A stretch of 64,000 nucleotides of DNA from Ceratopteris richardii (lineage: Eukaryota; Streptophyta; Polypodiopsida; Polypodiales; Pteridaceae), in contig MU260052.1 in the NCBI GenBank assembly GCA_020310875.1, positions 1,502,501-1,566,500 on the forward strand, read 5' to 3'. How positions within the stretch are numbered: position 1 is the first letter of the stretch; every line of letters begins with the position of its first letter. The position numbers and the translations under genes are program-made. The notes beneath the pieces were generated by a model. The model worked only from the letters and a program-made list of their open reading frames with translations. It was not told where the DNA came from and made no database searches. This document shows positions 10,015 to 18,573 of the stretch, one piece after another.

Positions 10015-13000
10015 GATTGGGGTAATGATTGTTTATATCTCCAAAGCAAAGGAAGAATAACAAGAGTGAACTTAAGAAATGGGCACTACTGTGATATATC
10101 TCCTCAAGAATGGTACAAAATACATCAAAATCAAGAAGAAAGTGAGGAATCAAAGTTGGAGGATCAGGAAGAGAGTGAATCAGCAATATGGAAGTGCAAC
10201 ATAATAAGAAATCTCACCAAAAGAAAAAGGAGACTGAAAAGAGAAGATTGTGTGGAAGGAAGAAAGGTACAAGATGAAAGCTATGTGCCACAACAATTTA
10301 AGGATGAAGAGTTTGAACCCTACGGCTGGAACCAAATTTTGGCTACCATGGACATAGCCAGTGAGGAGTATGTAGGAGTGGAATTTCAAAATGAAGAAGG
10401 GTTTGATATTTTTCACATTAGTATAAACATGATAAGTATATCAAAAACAGAGGAGGATCAAGATTCAGAAATGGTATTAAAAAAAGGAAAAACAAAATAT
10501 TTGGAGATAGTAAAAGCTGAAGATGCAATCAAAGATAAAATCTCAGGCAAATACAAGGAGCATAAACACATAGAAATGGAAAAGGAACAAGAAATTGAGA
10601 AGAAAGAGAAGGAAATAAACAAGGATCAATACTTTGATGTACCAGCAAATTTTAAAACCTATGAAGTGGAAGACAGATTACTTCTAAAAATGAAACCCAA
10701 GAGAGAAAAAAGGAAAGGAGAAGCTTATGATAATGAAGAACAAACTAAAAAGATCATGATTACTCAGGAAGAAGGAGAGGAAAGACATATTGTAATAGCC
10801 GATGATATGACCATAGAGGAAGAAGAAGCACTAAAGAACCTAGCAAAGAATTATAGGGATGTATTTGCTTACAGTTATAGAGATTTAAAAGGAATTGATC
10901 CAAGAATCTGTGAGCACAAAATTCCCATGACTCCAGATGCAAAACCCAGTAAACAGAGACATTATACATTCAATGATAAATACTCTGCCAAGATAAAGGA
11001 AGAAATTGACAAGTTGTTGGCTGCTAACTTCAGTTATGAAATTGAGTATACTGAATGGATATCACCTATAGTTGTGGTACCAAAAAAGAATGGAAAACTT
11101 AGGGTATGCATTAACTTGAAAAAAGTGAATGCAGCAACTATAAGGGATAATTATCCATTGCCAATAACAGATCATCTTCTTGAGAGAGTTGCAGGAAAGG
11201 AAGTTTATAGCTTTCTAGATGGTTTCTCAGGATACAATCAAGTACCTATAGCCTTGGAAGACCAACATAAGACTGCCTTTTCTACAGAATGGGGGATTTA
11301 TGCTTTTAGGGTTATGCCCTTTGGATTGACCAATGCCCCAACAACTTTTCAAAGATTGATGTGTCATATCTTCAAAGAATTCCTGAGAAATGTGATGGAA
11401 ATCTATGTAGATGATCTGTGCACTTTCTCGTTAAAAAGACAGGATCATTTACAAGATTTAGAAAGAATATTCAGGAAATGCAGGACATATAGAGTATGCT
11501 TAAATCCTGAAAAGTGTGTATTCTATGTAAGACAAGGAAGAATGTTGGGTCACATAGTTTCAAAAAATGGAATCTCTACTGATGAGAAGAAGATAAAAGC
11601 TATAATAGAGCTTCCAAGACCTACAAATGTGAAGGAACTCCAAACTTTTATGGGACATTGTGGGTACTATAGGAAATTTGTTCACAAATTTGCAGAAATA
11701 ACTAAACCCTTATATGCCCTCATCACAAAGTTTGAGTGGAATAAAGAGTGTGACCAAGCCTTTGAAACATTGAAAACTTGTTTGGTAACAGCACCAATTC
11801 TAAAAACACCTCAGTGGGATAAAATATTTCATGTGCATGTAGATGCTTCAAATTATGCTTTGGGATGTGTGTTGGCACAACCTATAGAAGGAAGTAAATT
11901 AGATTTCCCAGTAGCATATGCTAGTAGACAATTAAACATTGCAGAAAAGAACTATACAACCACTGAGAGAGAAGGATTGGGAATGATATTTGCTGTTAAA
12001 AAATACAGACATTACCTATTGGCCAACAAGTTTAAATTCTTTGTGGATCACCAAGCTCTACTTTATTTAGTAAATAAACCATGTCATACAGGAAGAATAG
12101 TTCGATGGTTTCTTTTACTAATGGAATTTGAATTTGAGGTGGTGGTTAGACAAGGCAAAACACACTTAAGAGAAGATCATTTGTCTAGAATTCAGTCCAA
12201 AGAACCTAGTTCACCTTTAGACGATGACCTGCCAGATACATACCTGTTCAAAGTAGAAAGTGTTCCTGAATGGTCCATATCATTAGTTCCTTTGTTGACC
12301 ATGGGACCTTGTAAGTCATTGGCAAATAACACACATTTGGTGTTACAAAGCAGGAATTTTATGTTGCTAGCTGGGCATTTGTATCACCTCAATCAGTCAG
12401 GTATATTGGAATACTGTACTCCAGAAGAAGAGCAACATGAATATGTAAGAAAAGCTCATTGCTGGAACCCATGTACTCATGCTTCCAAAATAGTCACTTT
12501 AAGCAATCTTGCTAGGATGGGAGTACACTGGCCAAATAAAATTCAAGATGTGGAAAGATATGTTGCTAAATGTCAAGAATGTCAAGATTTGCAGAATTCA
12601 GAATTCATAACCTTATATTGGTTTGAAAAAAACCCTGAATGGAGTGAGAATATTGTGGAAGAATTAAAGAAAAAGGATAAAGGGGAGCAACTTATAGCTG
12701 GTACAGACTCAAGAAATTTACAAGAAATCTCTGAAGAATATCAACTCATAGGAGAACAATTATACAAAAAAGGAATGGATGGTTATTTAAGAATATGTGT
12801 TCCCGAAAAGAAGTATTTGGAGATGTTGGAAATGGCACACTGTGGAGTGGCAGGAGGACACTTTTCTAGTGATAGAACAGCCAAACTCATTTTGTATTCT
12901 GGCTTTTGGTGGCCAACTCTATTTCTTGATGCAAGAACTTATGTAAAAAGATGTGACATCTGTCAAAGAGTGAGCCAACCAAATAAAAGAGATAACATGC

Positions 13001-14418
13001 CATTAATCCCATTAATTTCAGCCAGAGCTTTTAGCAAATGGAGATTGGACTTTATTGGACCTATACATCCTCCAGCTAGACAATCTCATGCAGAATACAT
13101 ATTAGTGGCTACTGATTATTTGACAAAATGGGCTGAGGCCAAAGCCACTAAAAGAAATGATGCTCATACAACTGCAAAATTTTTGTATGAAAATATTGTT
13201 ACTAGATTTGGACTTCCAATTGAATTAGTAAGTGATAGGGGAACTCATTTTTTGAACCAGATCATAGAAAACATGACCAAGTATTTCATGATTCATCATA
13301 GTAAGTCAGCCCCATATCACCCACAAGCTAATGGGTTAGCAGAAAGTACTAATAAAGTACTTTGCACTGTATTGTCCAAATTAGTCAACACAAACAGAAA
13401 TGATTGGGATTCTCAACTTAATCATGTTCTCTGGGCTTATAGAGTGGCATATAAAACTGCTTTAGGGACTACTCCATTCAATTTGGTATATGGACAAAAT
13501 GCAGTTTTGCCCATGGAATTTCTTATTCCAACATTAAAAGTGGGTAGTCAATACAATTGGACAGGACATGAACTATCTGAGAGGATCATAGATTTAGAAA
13601 AACTGGGAGCTTCTCGACTTCAAGCAGTAATGAGTATATATACAGACAAGAGAAGACAGAAAGCCTACCATGATGTGCATATAAAAGAAAAAGATCTTCA
13701 AGAAGGAGACTTGGTTCTGGCAAACACAGTCAAGGAGCATCAGAAAAAATTTCAGAAGAAAGGTCATGGGCCATACATCATACATAAGATAAGCAAGAGT
13801 GGAGCCATTCAATTAGCTAACATTGATGGAGAAATCATGCCAAATTTTATAAGTGGATGTAGAGTTAAGAGGTATGAGTGTCCATTAACTACTGATGAAT
13901 GGAGAAGACTGCAAAAGGCTCAAAATAGGAAAATAGAAGAAGAAAACATCAGAAAGGAGGCTCAACAAGAAGCAAAGGAGAGAGTAAGAAAAATGAAAGA
14001 ACTTAAGGAGGTGTGTTTATGTGAAAGCACTCTAAAACAAAGAGAACATTTGCCTGTGATAGAAATGGATCATCAAAATGAAAACATAAGGGTTTTGATA
14101 GATTCAGGAGCTCAAGTGAGCTTGATCAGTTCAGCCTTGGTAAAGAAATTTAGCATAAAGAAGAACAAAAGCAGAATGTTGATTAAAACAGTAGAAGGAA
14201 AAATGATTCAGAGTTTGTCTTCACTTGTTATTAAAGTTAAATTTAATAATGAATATATGAAGATAGATTGTGAAGAGTGGCCAGATCAGTTGATGACTGA
14301 AAAATTGATTTTGGGACAACCCTGGCTCAAACAAGGTAAAGTTATTTTGAACTTTGAAAAAATGAAGCTCAGTTTGACCATAAATGACAAAAAAATTTTT
14401 AATGTTTTTTCTGAGTAA
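10015..14418 (+). CDS. pol: Pol polyprotein: RT, RNase H, duplicated zinc module, integrase, second retropepsin
   Basis: The frame continues that of gag-protease after the amber codon. Order: acidic linker with DEEFEPYGW; RT from about 10900 with VVVPKKNGKLRVCI, FLDGFSGYNQV and YVDDL (11404); RNase H with VDASNYALG (Asp at 11842) and VDHQAL; a first zinc module HX6HX30CX2C (12457-12582); a second with identical spacing (12838-12963); integrase core with D at 13048, D at 13234 and E at 13342 (DX35E); a basic, charged C-terminal region without chromodomain; and a retropepsin-like domain (LIDSGAQVSLI, Asp at 14101, then LILGQPWL near 14305). It copies and inserts the element. The second zinc module and second protease-like domain are unusual. 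All catalytic residues I can see are intact. Confidence 0.92.
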   Translation, partial: DWGNDCLYLQSKGRITRVNLRNGHYCDISPQEWYKIHQNQEESEESKLEDQEESESAIWKCNIIRNLTKRKRRLKREDCVEGRKVQDESYVPQQFKDEEFEPYGWNQILATMDIASEEYVGVEFQNEEGFDIFHISINMISISKTEEDQDSEMVLKKGKTKYLEIVKAEDAIKDKISGKYKEHKHIEMEKEQEIEKKEKEINKDQYFDVPANFKTYEVEDRLLLKMKPKREKRKGEAYDNEEQTKKIMITQEEGEERHIVIADDMTIEEEEALKNLAKNYRDVFAYSYRDLKGIDPRICEHKIPMTPDAKPSKQRHYTFNDKYSAKIKEEIDKLLAANFSYEIEYTEWISPIVVVPKKNGKLRVCINLKKVNAATIRDNYPLPITDHLLERVAGKEVYSFLDGFSGYNQVPIALEDQHKTAFSTEWGIYAFRVMPFGLTNAPTTFQRLMCHIFKEFLRNVMEIYVDDLCTFSLKRQDHLQDLERIFRKCRTYRVCLNPEKCVFYVRQGRMLGHIVSKNGISTDEKKIKAIIELPRPTNVKELQTFMGHCGYYRKFVHKFAEITKPLYALITKFEWNKECDQAFETLKTCLVTAPILKTPQWDKIFHVHVDASNYALGCVLAQPIEGSKLDFPVAYASRQLNIAEKNYTTTEREGLGMIFAVKKYRHYLLANKFKFFVDHQALLYLVNKPCHTGRIVRWFLLLMEFEFEVVVRQGKTHLREDHLSRIQSKEPSSPLDDDLPDTYLFKVESVPEWSISLVPLLTMGPCKSLANNTHLVLQSRNFMLLAGHLYHLNQSGILEYCTPEEEQHEYVRKAHCWNPCTHASKIVTLSNLARMGVHWPNKIQDVERYVAKCQECQDLQNSEFITLYWFEKNPEWSENIVEELKKKDKGEQLIAGTDSRNLQEISEEYQLIGEQLYKKGMDGYLRICVPEKKYLEMLEMAHCGVAGGHFSSDRTAKLILYSGFWWPTLFLDARTYVKRCDICQRVSQPNKRDNMPLIPLISARAFSKWRLDFIGPIHPPARQSHAEYILVATDYLTKWAEAKATKRNDAHTTAKFLYENIVTRFGLPIELVSDRGTHFLNQIIENMTKYFMIHHSKSAPYHPQANGLAESTNKVLCTVLSKLVNTNRNDWDSQLNHVLWAYRVAYKTALGTTPFNLVYGQNAVLPMEFLIPTLKVGSQYNWTGHELSERIIDLEKLGASRLQAVMSIYTDKRRQKAYHDVHIKEKDLQEGDLVLANTVKEHQKKFQKKGHGPYIIHKISKSGAIQLANIDGEIMPNFISGCRVKRYECPLTTDEWRRLQKAQNRKIEEENIRKEAQQEAKERVRKMKELKEVCLCESTLKQREHLPVIEMDHQNENIRVLIDSGAQVSLISSALVKKFSIKKNKSRMLIKTVEGKMIQSLSSLVIKVKFNNEYMKIDCEEWPDQLMTEKLILGQPWLKQGKVILNFEKMKLSLTINDKKIFNVFSE

Positions 14419-14692
14419 TGAAAAACAGGAAATTCATCTAGATGTTCAGGACCCAGATATGGAAGGATTTACTTTCTCAATGAAGGACCGGGACATATTG
14501 CCACTACAAAATGATCAAGCTTCTTACAATCAAAACCAGCAAGAGAATTCAGGAGTAAAGAAGAATGGGGAGACAAAACGAGGAAGACACTTATTGCCTA
14601 ATGTGAAACATCAACAAATTAGAACAAGAGGGACATGGAAAGAAGGCATACACCGATATTACTCATTAAAACAGGAAGTTAGAGCAAAATAG
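14384..14692 (+). CDS. Small open frame overlapping the end of pol
   Basis: This 102 aa frame overlaps the last 35 bases of pol in another frame and is hydrophilic and rich in Gln, Lys and Asn. I recognise no domain. It may be a chance frame or a leftover of a once longer Pol C-terminus. No copy is visible in elements A-D. Low certainty that it is translated. Confidence 0.2.
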   Translation: MTKKFLMFFLSNEKQEIHLDVQDPDMEGFTFSMKDRDILPLQNDQASYNQNQQENSGVKKNGETKRGRHLLPNVKHQQIRTRGTWKEGIHRYYSLKQEVRAK

Positions 14693-14931
14693 GTATGGAG
14701 ACCAAAAAATGCTACAAAATGTTGGTCTGGGAAGCATGGATGTTTGGATGACAAAAGGACAATTGGAGTTAAACATTATTGGGTAAAAAAATCAGAATTA
14801 TGTCAATGGCAGAAAGATCATCCACATCTGACCTATCTTCAGAATTTCAGAACAAAATATTAAAAAAAAAAAAAAAAAAGGGATGACAAAAGTATTTCTC
14901 TTTTAAGCATTTTTTCCCTTAAAAGAAAATT

Positions 14932-14952
14932 AGGAGGGGAAGAAAAGGAGGA
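14932..14952 (+). promoter_or_regulatory. Internal polypurine tract
   Basis: A 21-base pure purine run begins AGGAGGGGAAG. With the two preceding T bases it shares 13 identical bases (TTAGGAGGGGAAG) with the 3' polypurine tract at 19894. It sits 5 kb upstream of the 3' LTR. A second plus-strand initiation site, like the central polypurine tract of lentiviruses and Ty1, is the natural reading. Confidence 0.6.
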
Positions 14953-15339
14953 CAGAGAACAAATGGGTTAAGAAAAACTGGACACAGTATGTATTTTATT
15001 TTGTTTTTAAATTTATAAAGCACAAAGCAAGATATAGGGAAGAGGAAAGTAAATTATTATGGAAAATTTGTATTATGTTGTTTCAATTTTCTATGATCAT
15101 CTTTTGATTTCTATTTTTTTTTTTTTTAAAGTTGTTTTTTTCATTAATCAATGTTTCCATCATTTCTTTCTTCAAGCACATTAGACATCTTGCTACACCT
15201 GTAATGATCACTTTAATTGAGTCTTGTGAAGAAGCAAAAGTTATTTGGAAGACTTTCTTTCTTTATATTCATGGCAAGAATATTCCAAAAGAAAAACATT
15301 AATTTTTCTGGATTTTTGTGACTTATATGGGTGGAGTGT

Positions 15340-15370
15340 TTTCTTTTCTTTTGTATGTTACAAATACAGG
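15340..15370 (+). promoter_or_regulatory. Probable 3' splice site before ORF3
   Basis: A pyrimidine-rich run (ttttcttttcttttgtatg) followed by ttacaaatacag/g ends one base before the ATG at 15371. This matches the plant acceptor pattern and would let ORF3 be expressed from a spliced subgenomic mRNA. The donor is not identified. Confidence 0.45.
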
Positions 15371-16069
15371 ATGGTGAATACGAAAGAATTGCCAATTCAT
15401 GACTTCAGAGCAGATTCGGTGACTTTGTCCAGAGGACACTGGTTTCTGGACAGTGATGCAGTTGAGGAACAGGTGGACCTAGAATCAGATGAAGAACCAG
15501 AAATCCCAGAAGCTGAAAAATTAGTGAAAGAACTTAAAGAAAATTTGGGAATGATAGGACAACATATTTTTACAGTAGGAATTGGGGGGTATAAGTACAC
15601 TATGCTGTGCCAAGAATTTTACAAGTTTCAGAGAACTCCTGTCAACATAAAGAGATGGAAAGCTGTTGGTTTGCATAGAATATTGGAGGAGCCTATTTTC
15701 TTCATTGACTTTGAAAGAGTAGCACAGGTAATGGGGAGTTTGGAAGAAGTTGGGAAAGGTAATGATGCATACTTCAGATGCAAAGTAAAGGACAAAGACA
15801 ATCAGGAGGTAAGGATTACTATTAAAGCAGAACATATCAAAGCTGCTTTACAGTTCTTTCCAATGGGAACCAAACTAGACCCAAGCTTTGTAAAAAAGAA
15901 TAAGGGAACCTACACAGGATTTACAAAGTTCACTGATTTTAAAGGAAGGGAGAAAGAAGAATATGCTGTAAGAATGTTCTTACAATTCTTCTGTTTTCCA
16001 AAATTACCAAGATACACAATGCCACATAAGTCAGTGACTTTGTTGATGTTTAACAACCATTTGGAGTAA
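15371..16069 (+). CDS. ORF3 part a: conserved N-terminal domain, unknown function
   Basis: The 232 aa product starts at the ATG directly behind the probable splice acceptor; an earlier in-frame ATG at 15245 would add a hydrophobic stretch lacking support. It begins with an acidic region (DLESDEEPEIPEAE), then a compact domain (FYKFQRTPVNIKRW, FFIDFERVAQVM, FCFPKLPRYTMPHKS). The last part aligns with ORF3 of elements A (near 46080-46140) and D (near 63600-63680), where FAFPAQERFKIPHK-like sequence occurs, so the domain is conserved between lineages. The frame ends TAA at 16067, overlapping the next ATG as TAATG. In element D the equivalent region is one uninterrupted frame. No signal peptide or transmembrane segment typical of an envelope is seen. 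Function unknown. Confidence 0.7.
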   Translation: MVNTKELPIHDFRADSVTLSRGHWFLDSDAVEEQVDLESDEEPEIPEAEKLVKELKENLGMIGQHIFTVGIGGYKYTMLCQEFYKFQRTPVNIKRWKAVGLHRILEEPIFFIDFERVAQVMGSLEEVGKGNDAYFRCKVKDKDNQEVRITIKAEHIKAALQFFPMGTKLDPSFVKKNKGTYTGFTKFTDFKGREKEEYAVRMFLQFFCFPKLPRYTMPHKSVTLLMFNNHLE

Positions 16070-18567
16070 TGGATGTCTCTCCATACATCCATGAGCAGCT
16101 GAAGGAAGCAGCAAAGCATTGGGAACAGAAGAAGTTTATGAATGGAGGTCAATTCTTAACCAGAATCATCTATCATATTTTGGGAATGGAAGAACAACTT
16201 AAACTGGCTCCAGAAGCACAGTACTTCAGGAATCTAATAGCAGGAGTAAAAAGTCCTTCCAAAAGGATGCAGCCTAAAGAAACAGAGGGACACACTAATA
16301 TGAGGGGAGCTAGGATGAAGAGGAAAATAATCTCTGAAGAAGTGATTCCAGTTAAAAAGAGAAAGTTGGATCCCAGGAGAGTGGAGTTGGAAGAGACTGA
16401 AGAAACAAAAGAAGAACATGTAGCAGCTCAGAAGGAGGTACAATCTTCTAATGAACCTCATCCTCCACAGACAAGTAAAGAACAACTCTATACTTATCTT
16501 ACCCAAGGAAACAAAAAAAGAGCTATGTATGAGGCACAGTATCAAAAAATGTTGGAAGATTACTCATGCAAAGCTACAGACTGGATTCAAGAAGAAGTGG
16601 AGCATTATGAAATATTACATGATGAAATGATGGCAGCTGATACAGAAGAGGTGTTTGTAAAGAAGGAAGTGGAGTTGCTGGCTTATTTTAAGGAATTACA
16701 AGGACCTCCAGAGACCAGAACCACTGTTGTGGTAAAGAAGAAGGTGCCAAGGAAACCAGTTCAAAAGAAGAAGTTGGTTAAGCAGGGGAAAGAAAAGGTA
16801 ATAGCTGAAGCTGCAACAATAAAGGGCACAGAAGAGGTGATCAGGAAAGAAACACAGAAGCCTATCATAGTGGAAGAAGTATCAAAGCCTACAGAACCTG
16901 AAATAGGGGGGCCTTCACACCTTTCATCCGATTCAGATAGTGATATTGAAAGCTTCTTGTTAAAAAGTCTGAATCTTTCAATACCAAATACCCCTAATGT
17001 GATGACACAGGCCATAGAGAAACTGAAGACACCTGAGGATTCAAGTAAGAAGTCTCAAGAAAAGAAGACACAGGAGGAAAGAGTTCAACAGATGAGCTCA
17101 GAAAATGAAAGAAGGCTATCTAAAGGAAAGGCAGTAATGACAGGAGAGGAAGGTCGAGTAAGAGAAGAAGTCAGTTATGGTTGGGTACATACAGGAATAA
17201 AACCCATATGGACAAAACCTTCACACTTCAAATTGGATGAAAAACTAGAGGAGTTGACAAAGGAGATACAGAAGGGTAAGTCAATTAAAGAACAGAAGGA
17301 TCAAGAAATAGAGAAGATAGAAATGGGAGAGAGTGCTTCAAAGGTTACAGGGAAAGTAATGGAAGAAGGGATCATTCAAAGTATAAAGGAGGTGTTACAT
17401 GATATAAAAAGTAATGAGGAATTTACATCTAAGGATGATCAAGAACAAGAGGAAGAAACAGACCTCATGGACATTGATGAACAGGAACAAGAATACACAG
17501 ATAGGGAAAGAAATGAACAGGTTGCTAGTATGAAAGAAATTGAATCAGTGTTTGTTCAGGAAAAACAGGGACAAGAAGAGGAACTCAGGAAAGTTCAAAT
17601 GGGTTTGGTTGGAAAAGACTCAAACAGAAGTCAGGAAACCCTAATACAAGAACAGGAGATACAAACTAAGGGAGACCAGCTCTTGACAGAGAAGCAAAAA
17701 ATATTGGAAGAAAAGAAGTCATTAGAGGAGAAGAGGACTTCAGATTTTTCAGAGCAAAAGATTGCAAATGTCAAAGTAGTAGATTTTAAAGAAGATGATA
17801 CCAATCAGGAGACAAAGAATGATGATCATAGTTATGAAGAACAAGGCATTCAGGATATAGATGAGGAAATAACAGCAGAAGAAGATGATGTGGGTAAAGA
17901 AGACAAGCAAATTGAAGTTAGACAGGCAGGATTAGAAGTAGGGTTGGATAGAATACCCAAAAATATAAGATCAGCTTGTCAAATAATCATGAGTAATATT
18001 GAACAGTTCAGACCATCCAACAGAAATATGATCATATCAGGAATGGTGGTTGAATCAGAATTTGAAAAAGGAAGTTTAATTATCAAAGAGCACAAGAAGG
18101 AAAAAGAGCAGATGTCAGAACAAATAAGGGTGATGAAGGAAAAGAATGAAGAATATATCACTAGAATCATGGCTTTGGAAGAAGCTGAGGTTCAGAAGCA
18201 GAACAAAATCCAATATTTGGAGGGAAAGAGCATACAGTTGTCAGAGCAGAATGCTAAATTGGAAAAGGAATTAAAAATCATAGGAGGAAGATACAAAGCT
18301 TTACAAACATCATATCAAATTTTGACTAAAGCACATGAGGAGATCAATAAAGTGCTGTTAGAAGAAGGACAACTAGAAGATGGAGGTAAACATGTTCAGT
18401 TGACAGAGGAAGAAAAGGAAGAGCTGCATAAAGAAATTCAAAGACTTCAACTAGAATTAAAAGAGGCCAAAGAAATGGAGAAACAGGCAAATACTCATGC
18501 TGCCACATCCATGAGAGGGTATCATCAGTTACATCTGGAGGTAGAAAAGGAAAGAAGTGAATGGTAG
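16069..18567 (+). CDS. ORF3 part b: charged, coiled-coil-rich protein
   Basis: The 832 aa frame starts at the ATG overlapping the stop of part a. Its first 50 residues (HEQLKEAAKHWEQKKF...) continue the N-terminal domain, matching GHWWEKKK in element D. Then follow basic segments that look like nuclear localisation signals (KRKIISEEVIPVKKRKLD), a long low-complexity Glu/Lys/Gln region, and from about residue 640 a heptad-rich coiled coil (EKEQMSEQIRVMKEKNEEY). It ends at TAG 18565, with the next ATG in the same frame at 18574. Similar words before and after the TAG (EKERSEW, EKERDEW) show one coiled coil interrupted by the stop. A structural or RNP role is a guess. Confidence 0.65.
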   Translation: MDVSPYIHEQLKEAAKHWEQKKFMNGGQFLTRIIYHILGMEEQLKLAPEAQYFRNLIAGVKSPSKRMQPKETEGHTNMRGARMKRKIISEEVIPVKKRKLDPRRVELEETEETKEEHVAAQKEVQSSNEPHPPQTSKEQLYTYLTQGNKKRAMYEAQYQKMLEDYSCKATDWIQEEVEHYEILHDEMMAADTEEVFVKKEVELLAYFKELQGPPETRTTVVVKKKVPRKPVQKKKLVKQGKEKVIAEAATIKGTEEVIRKETQKPIIVEEVSKPTEPEIGGPSHLSSDSDSDIESFLLKSLNLSIPNTPNVMTQAIEKLKTPEDSSKKSQEKKTQEERVQQMSSENERRLSKGKAVMTGEEGRVREEVSYGWVHTGIKPIWTKPSHFKLDEKLEELTKEIQKGKSIKEQKDQEIEKIEMGESASKVTGKVMEEGIIQSIKEVLHDIKSNEEFTSKDDQEQEEETDLMDIDEQEQEYTDRERNEQVASMKEIESVFVQEKQGQEEELRKVQMGLVGKDSNRSQETLIQEQEIQTKGDQLLTEKQKILEEKKSLEEKRTSDFSEQKIANVKVVDFKEDDTNQETKNDDHSYEEQGIQDIDEEITAEEDDVGKEDKQIEVRQAGLEVGLDRIPKNIRSACQIIMSNIEQFRPSNRNMIISGMVVESEFEKGSLIIKEHKKEKEQMSEQIRVMKEKNEEYITRIMALEEAEVQKQNKIQYLEGKSIQLSEQNAKLEKELKIIGGRYKALQTSYQILTKAHEEINKVLLEEGQLEDGGKHVQLTEEEKEELHKEIQRLQLELKEAKEMEKQANTHAATSMRGYHQLHLEVEKERSEW

Positions 18568-18573
18568 ACAAAA

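Larger units (their letters stand above)
14693..15370 (+). other. Non-coding spacer between pol and ORF3
   Basis: This stretch holds no credible coding frame. It contains an A18 run at 14862-14879, a second polypurine tract (14932-14952), a T-rich run at 15112-15128 and, at its end, a probable 3' splice site before the ORF3 start. Confidence 0.7.

Noticed and set aside
13700-13920. Chromodomain after integrase
   Set aside because: The C-terminal sequence is a charged tail without the chromodomain aromatic cage pattern; PR2 follows instead.
7126-14418. Endogenous pararetrovirus (caulimovirid)
   Set aside because: An integrase with DX35E, LTRs and a target duplication are present, and no movement protein is seen.
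14416-14442. A second TAATG stop-start overlap at the end of pol
   Set aside because: The ATG at 14418 opens a frame of only seven codons, so no coupled product is expected.
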